From Nitrososphaeraceae archaeon (GTDB lineage Archaea; Thermoproteota; Nitrososphaeria; Nitrososphaerales; Nitrososphaeraceae), in the NCBI GenBank assembly GCA_025924135.1, contig JAICEO010000003.1, positions 1 to 40,617 of the forward strand: a DNA stretch of 40,617 nt. Reading direction: 5' to 3'. The notes beneath the pieces are model-generated. The model was not told the DNA's origin. It worked only from the letters and a program-made list of their open reading frames with translations, and ran no database searches. A program made the position numbers and the translations under genes. Shown piece by piece: positions 30,685 to 39,949 of the stretch. How positions within the stretch are numbered: the first letter of the stretch is position 1; the number at the start of each line of letters is the position of its first letter.

Positions 30685-31941
30685 TCAATGAAAATTGGTA
30701 GGATTTCTTTGTTTTATTGTTGGTGCTACCTTACTCTCTTCAATAATTTGATTATACAAACTAATATGATTTCGTGCTATATTATACCATTTTAGCTTTT
30801 CTTTAAATAAAATCACATTCTTTACATAGTATTCATAGTTATTGTTTAGATTCACCAGAGCTTTAGAAAATTCTTGAGGATTTCTTTTTACAGTTATACC
30901 TAATCCCATTGCAGAAAATTCTTGAAAGAATTCAAGGTCCGCTGCTATGAATGGTAACCCATGTGCCAATCCGTCAAACATTACACCTGATCCTGAGCTC
31001 ACTTTATATGGTAAAATTACAGCGTCTGCTGCATAAAATAAAAGGGATAGATCACTATCATTTAAAAATCCTTTGTGTAAATCAATTATTTCGTTTTCGT
31101 GAATAGCAGATATCTTAGGAATGTAATTTTCTGTATTATAATAATTCTTTGAAGAATTCATTACTATTGTCCAATTCGAGGGAATAACCATTTTGTCTAA
31201 TATATCCCATCCTTTAGTATTGGTTCTAAATCCTAATGCCAAAATTATTCTTTTTTTCTGTGAAAGAGAAAATTTGGTTCGGGCTTTTCCTTTAAGAGTG
31301 GCATCATAAGGCATTATTGGTTCAGATCCATGATAAATTATATCCCCTCCACCTATTTTGTCTTTCATATACTTTGAAAAAACTATTCCTCTTTTACTTT
31401 TGTTTATTTTATCTTTGTTTAGATTGTTAAAAGATTTATAGTTTAAAAAATGTGTCCAGTATTTAAGAAGTTTCTCTGCATAGCTTTTTACTTTCCACTT
31501 TTCATTTTTATTTTTTGTAGGTACAATATTCATCCATTGTTTAAAATTAAATGCAGTATGAAATGTAGTCACGATTGGTATTGTACATAAATCATAAAAT
31601 AAATCTATATTAGTGTTTGTCTTTTTTGGATTGAGTCTATCTAATTTGAGGCCATATAACCCATGTTCAAATTGAATGTGTACAATATCTGGTTTTACTT
31701 CATTAACTATTTTTAATAATACTGAATAATTCTTTGTATTATTTGGTGATAGTCCAAAAAAATCACCATGTCCATTTTCGTTGGAAAGGACTTGAACCTC
31801 AATGCCAAGCTTATTTAATTCACGAGTTAGGTTAGATGTATAACGCCCAACACCCCCATTCATAGGAGGATATTCTGTTGAAACCATCAATATTTTAAGT
31901 GATTTTGCATTATGTGCTGACACCGGTTTTAAGGAATTCAT
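30685..31941 (-). CDS. Glycosyltransferase family 4-like
   Basis: 418 aa; LKILMVSTEYPPMNGGVGRYTSNLTRELNKLGIEVQVLS; VKPDIVHIQFEHGLYG; VSSGSGVMFDGLAHGLPFIAADLEFFQEF. Confidence 0.87.
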   Translation of the reverse strand: MNSLKPVSAHNAKSLKILMVSTEYPPMNGGVGRYTSNLTRELNKLGIEVQVLSNENGHGDFFGLSPNNTKNYSVLLKIVNEVKPDIVHIQFEHGLYGLKLDRLNPKKTNTNIDLFYDLCTIPIVTTFHTAFNFKQWMNIVPTKNKNEKWKVKSYAEKLLKYWTHFLNYKSFNNLNKDKINKSKRGIVFSKYMKDKIGGGDIIYHGSEPIMPYDATLKGKARTKFSLSQKKRIILALGFRTNTKGWDILDKMVIPSNWTIVMNSSKNYYNTENYIPKISAIHENEIIDLHKGFLNDSDLSLLFYAADAVILPYKVSSGSGVMFDGLAHGLPFIAADLEFFQEFSAMGLGITVKRNPQEFSKALVNLNNNYEYYVKNVILFKEKLKWYNIARNHISLYNQIIEESKVAPTIKQRNPTNFH

Positions 31942-32393
31942 CTTATACTTACCTCATTATTTATAAAATAAAAGAGAATATATTCCATTTTTTTCATCTT
32001 TACTCATATAATGGACAATCTACTACTTTAAGATTAGGTATAATCTAACGTTAACAGAGTTTATTTTCCTTTATGCAAGATCATGAAATAATTGTTACTT
32101 TATTATAGTTATGGTATTCTTTCGAAGACAAATTTGAAAGTTTTTCAGATATTTTGGCTTTTTATGAAATTTATAATCTGAGGAATATTGCTACACTCAA
32201 TAGTACTTGTATTTCATTAATATTATATAATATATAATTTCGTAATTTAAATATGAAGAATTATGCATATAGATATTTACATCATTGCAAAATCTTTCCA
32301 TGAACATCGTTAAATTGTTGTTAATTTTCCCCTTTCCCAGAATTAGAATAACAATCTTTTTTTACTGTGTTCGTTAAAATCTTATGGATTAAA

Positions 32394-32603
32394 ATGAGTA
32401 ATCTTGCATATAAAAATAAACCAAACGATGTATGTTTTTATTGTTCTCATACTTACTCAGTTCATTTCTTACACGATGAACACGTTTTAGAAAGCAATGA
32501 GATTAGCGACACTAATTCGGGCTGTAGATATGTTAAGTCAGATGGTCTTACTTGTATTTGTCCTGGATTTAGGTCTGCAAATACAAATTATAATAATCAA
32601 TGA
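32394..32603 (+). CDS. Small Cys/His-rich putative metal-binding protein
   Basis: MSNLAYKNKPNDVCFYCSHTYSVHFLHDEHVLESNEISDTNSGCRYVKSDGLTCICPGFRSANTNYNNQ; internal ATG preferred over 32367. Confidence 0.62.
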   Translation: MSNLAYKNKPNDVCFYCSHTYSVHFLHDEHVLESNEISDTNSGCRYVKSDGLTCICPGFRSANTNYNNQ

Positions 32604-33162
32604 TCCTAGTATAAACAAATAATTTAAAGAATTTTTAAAAGGATGCTCTATTCATCAATATTTTTTGTATGATTAATTCGACTGTTATATAATATAACGA
32701 TTATCTTTAATAAGATCCTTTATATAAGTACTTAAAGAGTAGAGCCGCTTCAATGGGATTACTAATGTTGTGACTATAGATATCTCACAAATCATTTGAC
32801 TATAAGTATGATAAGTAATTAAATAATTCAAAATCAAATTGAAAATATGTATTAAAATTTATTATTTCTAACCCCAAATGTAGACAAAAAAGTATCATTA
32901 ACCAATCTTTTACATTCATATGTTGAATTGGTAATCTTTTATCGCTAGATCTACTATTCAAAAAACTATTCTTATCCTAATCTTTATTTAGCTAAAATTT
33001 TTATTAAATCTATGAATGATCTTATCCACAAACGAGGAATCATAGACATTTTATGCGAGATGTCTTTTTTATCTTTCCTTAATTTAAACTAGAATATCTC
33101 TACACGTTTGAGGTAACGTTATTTTGACCAAATTTAAGATACTATTTAAAAAAAATATATAT

Positions 33163-33192
33163 AATTTGTTTTTAATTAATTTGTTTTTAATT
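33163..33192. repeat. 15-bp perfect tandem duplication (AATTTGTTTTTAATT x2)
   Basis: Read directly; lies just 3' of the 33201-33800 gene. Confidence 0.7.
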
Positions 33193-33200
33193 AATAGGCA

Positions 33201-33800
33201 TTAAAAATCACCAAAACCTCCTCCATCAAATCCCTCAAAACCTGCATCACCTCCACTGGTAGTATCCATTTCACTCATTCCACTATCACTACTATCAGCA
33301 GTTGCTGCTGAATCTTCTGCTCCTGCCGTATTCGGATCTACTTGCCCTTCGGTTACTGCACTCTCTGCAGGATTCATTGCCATTCCCATAAATGACATCA
33401 TAGAAGCAAAAAACATCATGTTCATAATTCCTGAAAATAACATCATTGGTATCCACATTCTGTTAGAATCCATAAAACTTTGGACTTGAGATTTATCTCC
33501 AGTTTCATATAACTGTTGTAGACGATCTGATTTTTCAGCTAATTCTTGCTTCTTTGTATTAAGTATTTTCATTCCTGTATCTGCTATATCAAGTTCTATT
33601 TTCTTATTACCAAAGAAACCTTTCTTTTCATTCTTGATTAATATTTTTTGGTTAACCAAATCATTTACAATCAGCTGAACTTCATCCTTAGATAGTTTGG
33701 TAACTTTGGAAATACTATCTATTTTTTTCATACCTCTAGCTACTGCATCCAATACCATAAAGTGGTTTGGGCTTTCATTGAACCTTTTAGTAGAAGACAT
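33201..33800 (-). CDS. Winged-HTH-like protein with Met-rich transmembrane segment and acidic Gly/Phe tail
   Basis: 199 aa; MVLDAVARGMKKIDSISKVTKLSKDEVQLIVNDLVNQKILIKNE (wHTH-like), coiled linker, WIPMMLFSGIMNMMFFASMMSFMGMAM, tail GGDAGFEGFDGGGFGDF. Confidence 0.78.
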   Translation of the reverse strand: MSSTKRFNESPNHFMVLDAVARGMKKIDSISKVTKLSKDEVQLIVNDLVNQKILIKNEKKGFFGNKKIELDIADTGMKILNTKKQELAEKSDRLQQLYETGDKSQVQSFMDSNRMWIPMMLFSGIMNMMFFASMMSFMGMAMNPAESAVTEGQVDPNTAGAEDSAATADSSDSGMSEMDTTSGGDAGFEGFDGGGFGDF

Positions 33801-34013
33801 ATATTATAATTTTGGTAAAAGACTATTTAAATTAAATGCTGTCTTAATTTATAAGCACTATGATAAGAATAATCAAAAAATAATTATTAATTTTGATAGT
33901 ATTTTTAATTTCTTTTTTGTGCATTTCACACTGAGCGTAAATCTCTTAAATTTATCTTGATCAAATTATAAATCGGTGATATTGCAAGTATTAAAAAATG
34001 GTTTTTTCCTTTC

Positions 34014-35099
34014 TTATCTCTTGATTTCTTGCTTCTCTATGATTTTAATTTCATTTGTATTTGAATATAATTGATCATTATAATTTTTTTTGAATGAATG
34101 AGGTATTATTGTCAAGCTTGCAAAATTGGAGAACTTTGAACGAATTACCATTTCAATATCATTTAACAATAGAGATACATCACCAAATCTTTTTCTGCCA
34201 TCTAGTTCGATATGTACTTCTGCGTGTAATGCCATCCCTGTGGGACGAATTAAAATTGATTTTACATTTATTATTTCCCCTGCGAATCTTTCATTGATTA
34301 ATTTTTTTAGTTTATCTGAGACGTTTGAGTCTTCACAGGAATCTACCAATATAAATGAAGATTTTTTTAATGACAAATACGATACAGAGAATATATAGGC
34401 TGCAATTATCATTCCTCCAATAGCATCCATTTGTGGGATTCCGAATTGTGAAGCGATTACTACACTTAAAAATCCAATTATAGAAGCAGATCCATCCTTT
34501 ATCGAATTTTTGGCATCTCTCTTAAGTGAAACGAAGTTATATTTACTTGCTAGTTTTCTCATTTCAAAAGCTCTATATATTGAAATAAGACCGGCGGCGG
34601 CCAACACTGCCATCGTTAGATAAGGTTGTCCCATTTCTGTTGGATTTATGAAGGCTTGATATGAAGTATAAAATATCATGGCTCCAATTATTATCATACC
34701 CATAGCAGCCATTAGAACAGCAAAACTTTCTACTTTCTGATATCCATATGGAAATTTTTTATTTGGGGGCCTATGAGCAATACGCAAGCCTAGTAAAACT
34801 AGAAAGGATATTATGGCATAAGAGAAAGAATCTATACCAACTGCTATTGCAACTATACTTCCTCCCAAGTAACCGATTGATAACTCTGAAATTCCTATAG
34901 ATAACAATATAATTATAGAAATCTTTGCTATTTTTTGACCAGCAACTAGACCCTCATTAACAATATGTGTGTTAAGAGTATTTTCATGAAGAGTTAACTG
35001 GTTTTTTCTCGATTGATCATTTTTTAAATTTTTTTTGGAAGCTATTAGACTATCCTCAGGAATTAGACTTCGGATATCTACAGCGTAATGACTGTCCAA
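34014..35099 (-). CDS. Cation diffusion facilitator (CDF) family transporter
   Basis: 361 aa; ISELSIGYLGGSIVAIAVGIDSFSYAIISFLVLLGLRIAHRPPNKKFPYGYQKVESFAVLMAA; C-terminal cytoplasmic domain. Confidence 0.88.
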   Translation of the reverse strand: MDSHYAVDIRSLIPEDSLIASKKNLKNDQSRKNQLTLHENTLNTHIVNEGLVAGQKIAKISIIILLSIGISELSIGYLGGSIVAIAVGIDSFSYAIISFLVLLGLRIAHRPPNKKFPYGYQKVESFAVLMAAMGMIIIGAMIFYTSYQAFINPTEMGQPYLTMAVLAAAGLISIYRAFEMRKLASKYNFVSLKRDAKNSIKDGSASIIGFLSVVIASQFGIPQMDAIGGMIIAAYIFSVSYLSLKKSSFILVDSCEDSNVSDKLKKLINERFAGEIINVKSILIRPTGMALHAEVHIELDGRKRFGDVSLLLNDIEMVIRSKFSNFASLTIIPHSFKKNYNDQLYSNTNEIKIIEKQEIKR

Positions 35100-35304
35100 C
35101 TATTTTATTAAGATATTATGGATTTAATAATATATAAAGCATTAGGTTTGATCTTATTTTATATATTTTATCTAATTATAAGTCTTATTTTCACAGGGTA
35201 TTTATCCTATAATAGAATGGACTGGAGGTAGATTGTATTTATTTGCTATTAATCAAAAAAATTCATCAATATTGAAATAGAGTGAAAACCGTATAGTTTA
35301 GTAT

Positions 35305-36699
35305 ATGGGTAAACAAATGTCAATATTCCACAATCTTTATTTAAAAAATATGCACGAATCAAAATTTATTTTGTTTACTTTCCTTATTCTTATAAGTTCC
35401 TTGTTTTATATTAATGAGAGTTTCGCAATTAATGAGAACAATAAAAAATTAATTTTGAATGGTTCCTCACGTCTATTCGATAATGACAATAACAATACCC
35501 TTGTTTCAGGACATATATTTTCAAAAATAACAAATATTACAAACAATAATTATGATTCTGTCTATGGCCAGATAGCTGCGATCGACAATAAAGTGTATGT
35601 TGTATGGCAGGAATCTGTTACAGATAATTCAAATGAGAAAAACTATGAGGTGTATTTAAAAAAAAGTGAAGACCAAGGAAATACATTTAGTAAAGCCATT
35701 AACTTGAGTAACAATAGTGGATTCTCTGAGCATCCCCAGATTGCAGTATCTAAAAATGGAATATTTATTGTTTGGGGAGACAATACCAACTCTAATAATA
35801 CTGAAATTATGTTTACAAAGAGTTTGGATAATGGTACTACATTTGGCAAAATAAAAAACCTAAGCAATAACTCCAAAGATTCTAATAATCAAGAAATATC
35901 AGTTTCTGATCAAAATGTGTATGTTGTATGGCAAGATATTGATAAGACTGATTCTTCCAGTAATAAAAAAAATCTAAAAGATAAAGAAATTTCGTCCAGT
36001 ATTAGCTTTAAAGGGAGCACTGATAAAGGAAACACATTCAATGATGAAATAGAAATAACAAATAACACCTACGATTCATATCCCAAGGTTAACTCGTTCA
36101 AGAATTATGTATATGTTGTTTGGAATAGTGAAAATAAAAGTAGCTCTAAAGATTATACAAATACTGGTTTATTTTTTATAAAAAGTTCGGATTATGGAAA
36201 AAATTTTGATAATAGCATCAGACTAGTTAATGATAATTTTGGAGAATCACAAATATCAGTTGTTAAAGATGAACTAGTTATAGTTTGGGGAGGATTACAT
36301 TCAAAGAGTATCAATAATATATACTTTGTACAAAGCGAGGATAATGGTGTTACTTTCAAAGGTCCGTCTATAATTCTTCAAAAAGATACTAAACCAAACT
36401 ATAACAATTATTCTGATCGAATTAATAATCCTTCCAATGTAGAGATAGCCAACGATGACCATTCATACGCAGTATGGCAAGATATAATTTCACAAGAAAA
36501 TCAGGATATTTTCCTGGGTAATATAAAAAATAGTACTCAATCAATTAAAATAATAAATTTAAGTAATAATTCAGGTATTTCGGAGTGTCCTTCTATAGCT
36601 ATTTCTAATAATAATATCTATGTTATATGGGAGGATTTTACACCTGGTAACCATGAAATACTCTTTACTAAAGGAGCACTTAATAGTAATTACAATTAA
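35305..36699 (+). CDS. Secreted Asp-box (BNR) beta-propeller, sialidase-like fold
   Basis: 464 aa; signal peptide; repeated VYVVWQ/VYVVWN/YAVWQD/VYVIWED strands and Asp boxes SEDQGNTF, SLDNGTTF, STDKGNTF, SSDYGKNF, SEDNGVTF. Confidence 0.82.
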   Translation: MGKQMSIFHNLYLKNMHESKFILFTFLILISSLFYINESFAINENNKKLILNGSSRLFDNDNNNTLVSGHIFSKITNITNNNYDSVYGQIAAIDNKVYVVWQESVTDNSNEKNYEVYLKKSEDQGNTFSKAINLSNNSGFSEHPQIAVSKNGIFIVWGDNTNSNNTEIMFTKSLDNGTTFGKIKNLSNNSKDSNNQEISVSDQNVYVVWQDIDKTDSSSNKKNLKDKEISSSISFKGSTDKGNTFNDEIEITNNTYDSYPKVNSFKNYVYVVWNSENKSSSKDYTNTGLFFIKSSDYGKNFDNSIRLVNDNFGESQISVVKDELVIVWGGLHSKSINNIYFVQSEDNGVTFKGPSIILQKDTKPNYNNYSDRINNPSNVEIANDDHSYAVWQDIISQENQDIFLGNIKNSTQSIKIINLSNNSGISECPSIAISNNNIYVIWEDFTPGNHEILFTKGALNSNYN

Positions 36700-36760
36700 G
36701 CGTTACGTTTGCACAAAATTAGCATAATTTTTAATTTAACTTTATTTTTTCTGATAAACA

Positions 36761-37270
36761 TTACAATCGAGTGTCTTGGAAAGTCAAATCTTTAATTGTA
36801 ACTAGTTTGATTAATTCACCATTTGGATTCGTTTTGATTTCTCTCCATGTAGTTATAGGTAAAAGGATATGAACTAATGAGCAAGTTTCCATAATAATTA
36901 ATTCATTTGTAATGAGTTCAATAAGATTTTCTAGAATAGGATTATGTCCCACTAACAAAAGTATATCAATGTTATCGGCTATTTCACTAATTACACGTAT
37001 GTAATGATTTGCATCGGTTCCATACAGCAACTCTGATAGATGAATATTTTTATCATAACCAATAGATTCTGCTAAGAAGTTAGAAGTATCTTTTGCTCTC
37101 TTAGCAGAGGAACTAATTATTAAGCTAGGAATTAATTTATTATTTTTTAAGAACTTGGTCATTTTATAGATATCATATTTGCCCCTATCACTAAGTGGCC
37201 GCATCTTATCAGGGACTGATGTCTCCTTTGCGCGTGATTTAGCATGACGAAGAAGTAATAATGTTTTCAT
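36761..37270 (-). CDS. sixA: SixA-type phosphohistidine phosphatase (histidine phosphatase superfamily)
   Basis: 169 aa; MKTLLLLRHAKSRA (RHG motif), SSAKRAKDTSNFLAE, LLLVGHNPILENL. Confidence 0.85.
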   Translation of the reverse strand: MKTLLLLRHAKSRAKETSVPDKMRPLSDRGKYDIYKMTKFLKNNKLIPSLIISSSAKRAKDTSNFLAESIGYDKNIHLSELLYGTDANHYIRVISEIADNIDILLLVGHNPILENLIELITNELIIMETCSLVHILLPITTWREIKTNPNGELIKLVTIKDLTFQDTRL

Positions 37271-37632
37271 AAATCTTCTTTTTTATAATAAGATAAATTT
37301 CTATCTAAAAACTATTATTCTTTTACAGGTAATATAAAAGAAGAATTGATCTGAAATATTGTAACAAATCATTTATTAATTATCATAATTCATTTTTAAA
37401 TATTAGAAATATATTTTTTATAAAGAATTTTTTTATTGCATTTAAATTAGATTATTAAAAATTGTATTGGAAATAGGTTTCACATTCTTTCATACTATAA
37501 GAAATTAAGTTACATTTTTAAACAGATCAATTTTGATATGGACAAGTGCAAATTATTGATTATTTTATCTTCTATATTTTCTTGTAATTTGTTAATATGG
37601 GTACATCTTATTCTTTTTCGTATGGAAAACAA

Positions 37633-37764
37633 TTAAGGAAATATACTCCAATTTTTTAATAGTCCAATAATAAGAAAATAAAATAAATATGCATATGTGT
37701 TACCTATTATTGCTACTCCTCCTGCTCCTATTGCTACTAATTTTTCTGTATTAAGATATTCCAT
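37633..37764 (-). CDS. Candidate 43-aa membrane microprotein
   Basis: MEYLNTEKLVAIGAGGVAIIGNTYAYLFYFLIIGLLKNWSIFP*; hydrophobic with GAGG motif; below ORF track cutoff. Confidence 0.35.
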   Translation of the reverse strand: MEYLNTEKLVAIGAGGVAIIGNTYAYLFYFLIIGLLKNWSIFP

Positions 37765-37823
37765 GGACAAATTGTATCTATTTTTGATTAGCCTTCCCTA
37801 CTCTACTCTTATTCCAATTATTA

Positions 37824-38062
37824 TCATGATAAACCATCTTGATTAGAAAGAATGGTATATTGTACTTCCTTTACAATTCCTATAGTTGTAGTTTGACGGT
37901 GATTATATAAAGAAACAAACTCAGAAGAATTAATAATCATAATAGCAATGATAATCAACCAGACTTCATCTTCTTTATTTGGAAATCTTTAAGAAACTTA
38001 CTTATCTCAAGATGATTATACAAGGAGGCCTTATCTCTTCGCTTAACAATTCTTTTTATCAT
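37824..38062 (-). pseudogene. Possible frameshifted small membrane-protein gene
   Basis: MIKRIVKRRDKASLYNHLEISKFLKDFQIKKMKSG* (37955-38062) overlapped by a second open frame ..EDEVWLIIIAIMIINSSEFVSLYNHRQTTTIGIVKEVQYTILSNQDGLS* ending at 37824. Confidence 0.3.
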
Positions 38063-38314
38063 CAATGGTAGCTATTTTTTTGTCTAGTTTTTGCTATCCT
38101 CATTAAAAGTATATGTAGTAAATAGAAAATAATTATAACTGTTTAAGTTTAAATTAATATGAAGAGTTAACATTTGAAAATTATTGCAAGTCAGTAAATC
38201 ATATTTTTAACTTGTGATTAAGAAAATAGGATATTTTATTTTTTAAATAAAACTTTATTCTGTTATCCCTTGAAAAATATAAGATGGTTAAAAAAATAAA
38301 GATCTCCTATCATC

Positions 38315-38752
38315 TTATCTGTTTCTATATAAATAACTAACAATTGTTCCAACCAAAGTAAAGGATCCAATTAATGCGGCAATAAATACAGTATCTGCGA
38401 CTGATGCCAGTGGTTCACCTATAACTGCTACGAATATTGCATAAACAAGGATAATAAACCCAATTAAAGCAAATAGTCCTAAAATTATGGATTTAAAACC
38501 ATTGTTATCTTTTTGATCTCCAAAGGAAAATGTTTTTTTAAGTAAATTTTTTCCTTCTTTTCTTGCTTCTGTTAAAGATCCTGTTATTTTCCCAGGAATT
38601 TTGTCATTTGAAGGATCATTTTCAAATCTTCTTTGATCATTAAGATGATTTGTTTGTTGGTTGACCTCAGATGCTTGGTCTACTTTACTAGATGTTACAC
38701 TAGAGGAATCTATTTCTTTATAATCATCAGAAATTGTTGATTTATCAGACAT
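38315..38752 (-). CDS. Hypothetical membrane protein with two C-terminal TM helices
   Basis: Likely start at internal ATG (MSDKSTISDDYKEIDSSS...) of ORF 38315-38812; SIILGLFALIGFIILVYAIFVAVIGEPLASVADTVFIAALIGSFTLVGTIVSYLYRNR. Confidence 0.65.
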   Translation of the reverse strand: MSDKSTISDDYKEIDSSSVTSSKVDQASEVNQQTNHLNDQRRFENDPSNDKIPGKITGSLTEARKEGKNLLKKTFSFGDQKDNNGFKSIILGLFALIGFIILVYAIFVAVIGEPLASVADTVFIAALIGSFTLVGTIVSYLYRNR

Positions 38753-39182
38753 ATCAAATACTAATACATTTGAAGTATAAAAGGTGATTCTATAACTAAA
38801 CAATATAAACAAACTTTTGTAATATTCTTGGTATTGATTGTTGTAATTGGTTTCCTATTCATTTAATGCCCATTCTTTTGCTTCTGGTAGATGAATCAAC
38901 TTGTGTTAATAAAGGTAGCCTAGTTAGATTATAACTGTATTATTAAAATTTAACCAACTTTTAAAAAAGGTGGTTTCAGATAAAAAATTAATCATAGATT
39001 AGGCTTTTCAAAGTCAATTTATAAATTAATAGTAACTTTTGCTGTTCAACTAATGCAAATTTAGTATTAGCGTAGGATATATTTTCGATAATCAATTCTA
39101 ATTCTATAATTATAATTTGCTCTGTAAGCAATTAGACCTATATGGAATTCAAAAATATCTATATCTATCAAAAATAAGTTAT

Positions 39183-39610
39183 TTATGCCATTATCATTAA
39201 TTTAGATTTTTTTTCTGATAAAAGCGAATTAACTTTATTTCTTAGATCACTCAAAAGAATCGGTTTATAGATAACAATCTTTTCAATTTCGGCAATATTT
39301 TTTTTAAGGCATTGGATGTATTCTTTATCTCCTGTTATAAAGCAAAATAAGAGATGGGGGTCTATATTTCTTAATTTTTGATACAAGAGCATGCCAGACA
39401 TCTTGGGCATTTTCAAATCAGAATTACATCAAAAGTATTTTTTCTAAAGGTATATAGTGCATCTACTGGATCAGTATAAGCATTAACCTTATATCCATCA
39501 TGTTCTAAAAATAATTTGAATAAGTTATTAATATCTGGATCGTCATCTATTATCAGTATTCTTCTCTTTGACAATTTAGCATCCCAGCACTTATCAAAGG
39601 GCAATATCAT
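39183..39610 (-). pseudogene. Single-domain response regulator (REC), frameshifted at the phospho-acceptor strand
   Basis: 39610-39413 RRILIIDDDPDINNLFKLFLEHDGYKVNAYTDPVDALYTFRKNTFDVILI*; 39416-39183 (D)LKMPKMSGMLLYQKLRNIDP...FITGDKEYI...IYKPI. Joining after VILI restores ..FDVILIDLKMPKMSG. Confidence 0.85.
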
Positions 39611-39949
39611 ATTTCAATATTAAGGAAATTTTTATTGTGTATATATTATTTTATATTAATTGGATATAAAAATCAAATTAAAAATACTATATAATATAGA
39701 CTTTTTTTTATTGTTGAATTAAGAAATTTTGACCTGATTTTTACCTACTTTTTCAAAAATGTATTTAGAAAAGGATTTGTGTTTGGTCACATTTTTTATT
39801 ATACTATATGACAACTATAGATGTTTTATAAAGATATCATAAACAAACAAAAGGGTTTAATTTACTAAAATGAATATTTGTTTAAAAAGTACCTAAGAGT
39901 TAATAAAAGTCTAAATGAGTGTGTATAATTTATGTATTTATAATTATAC

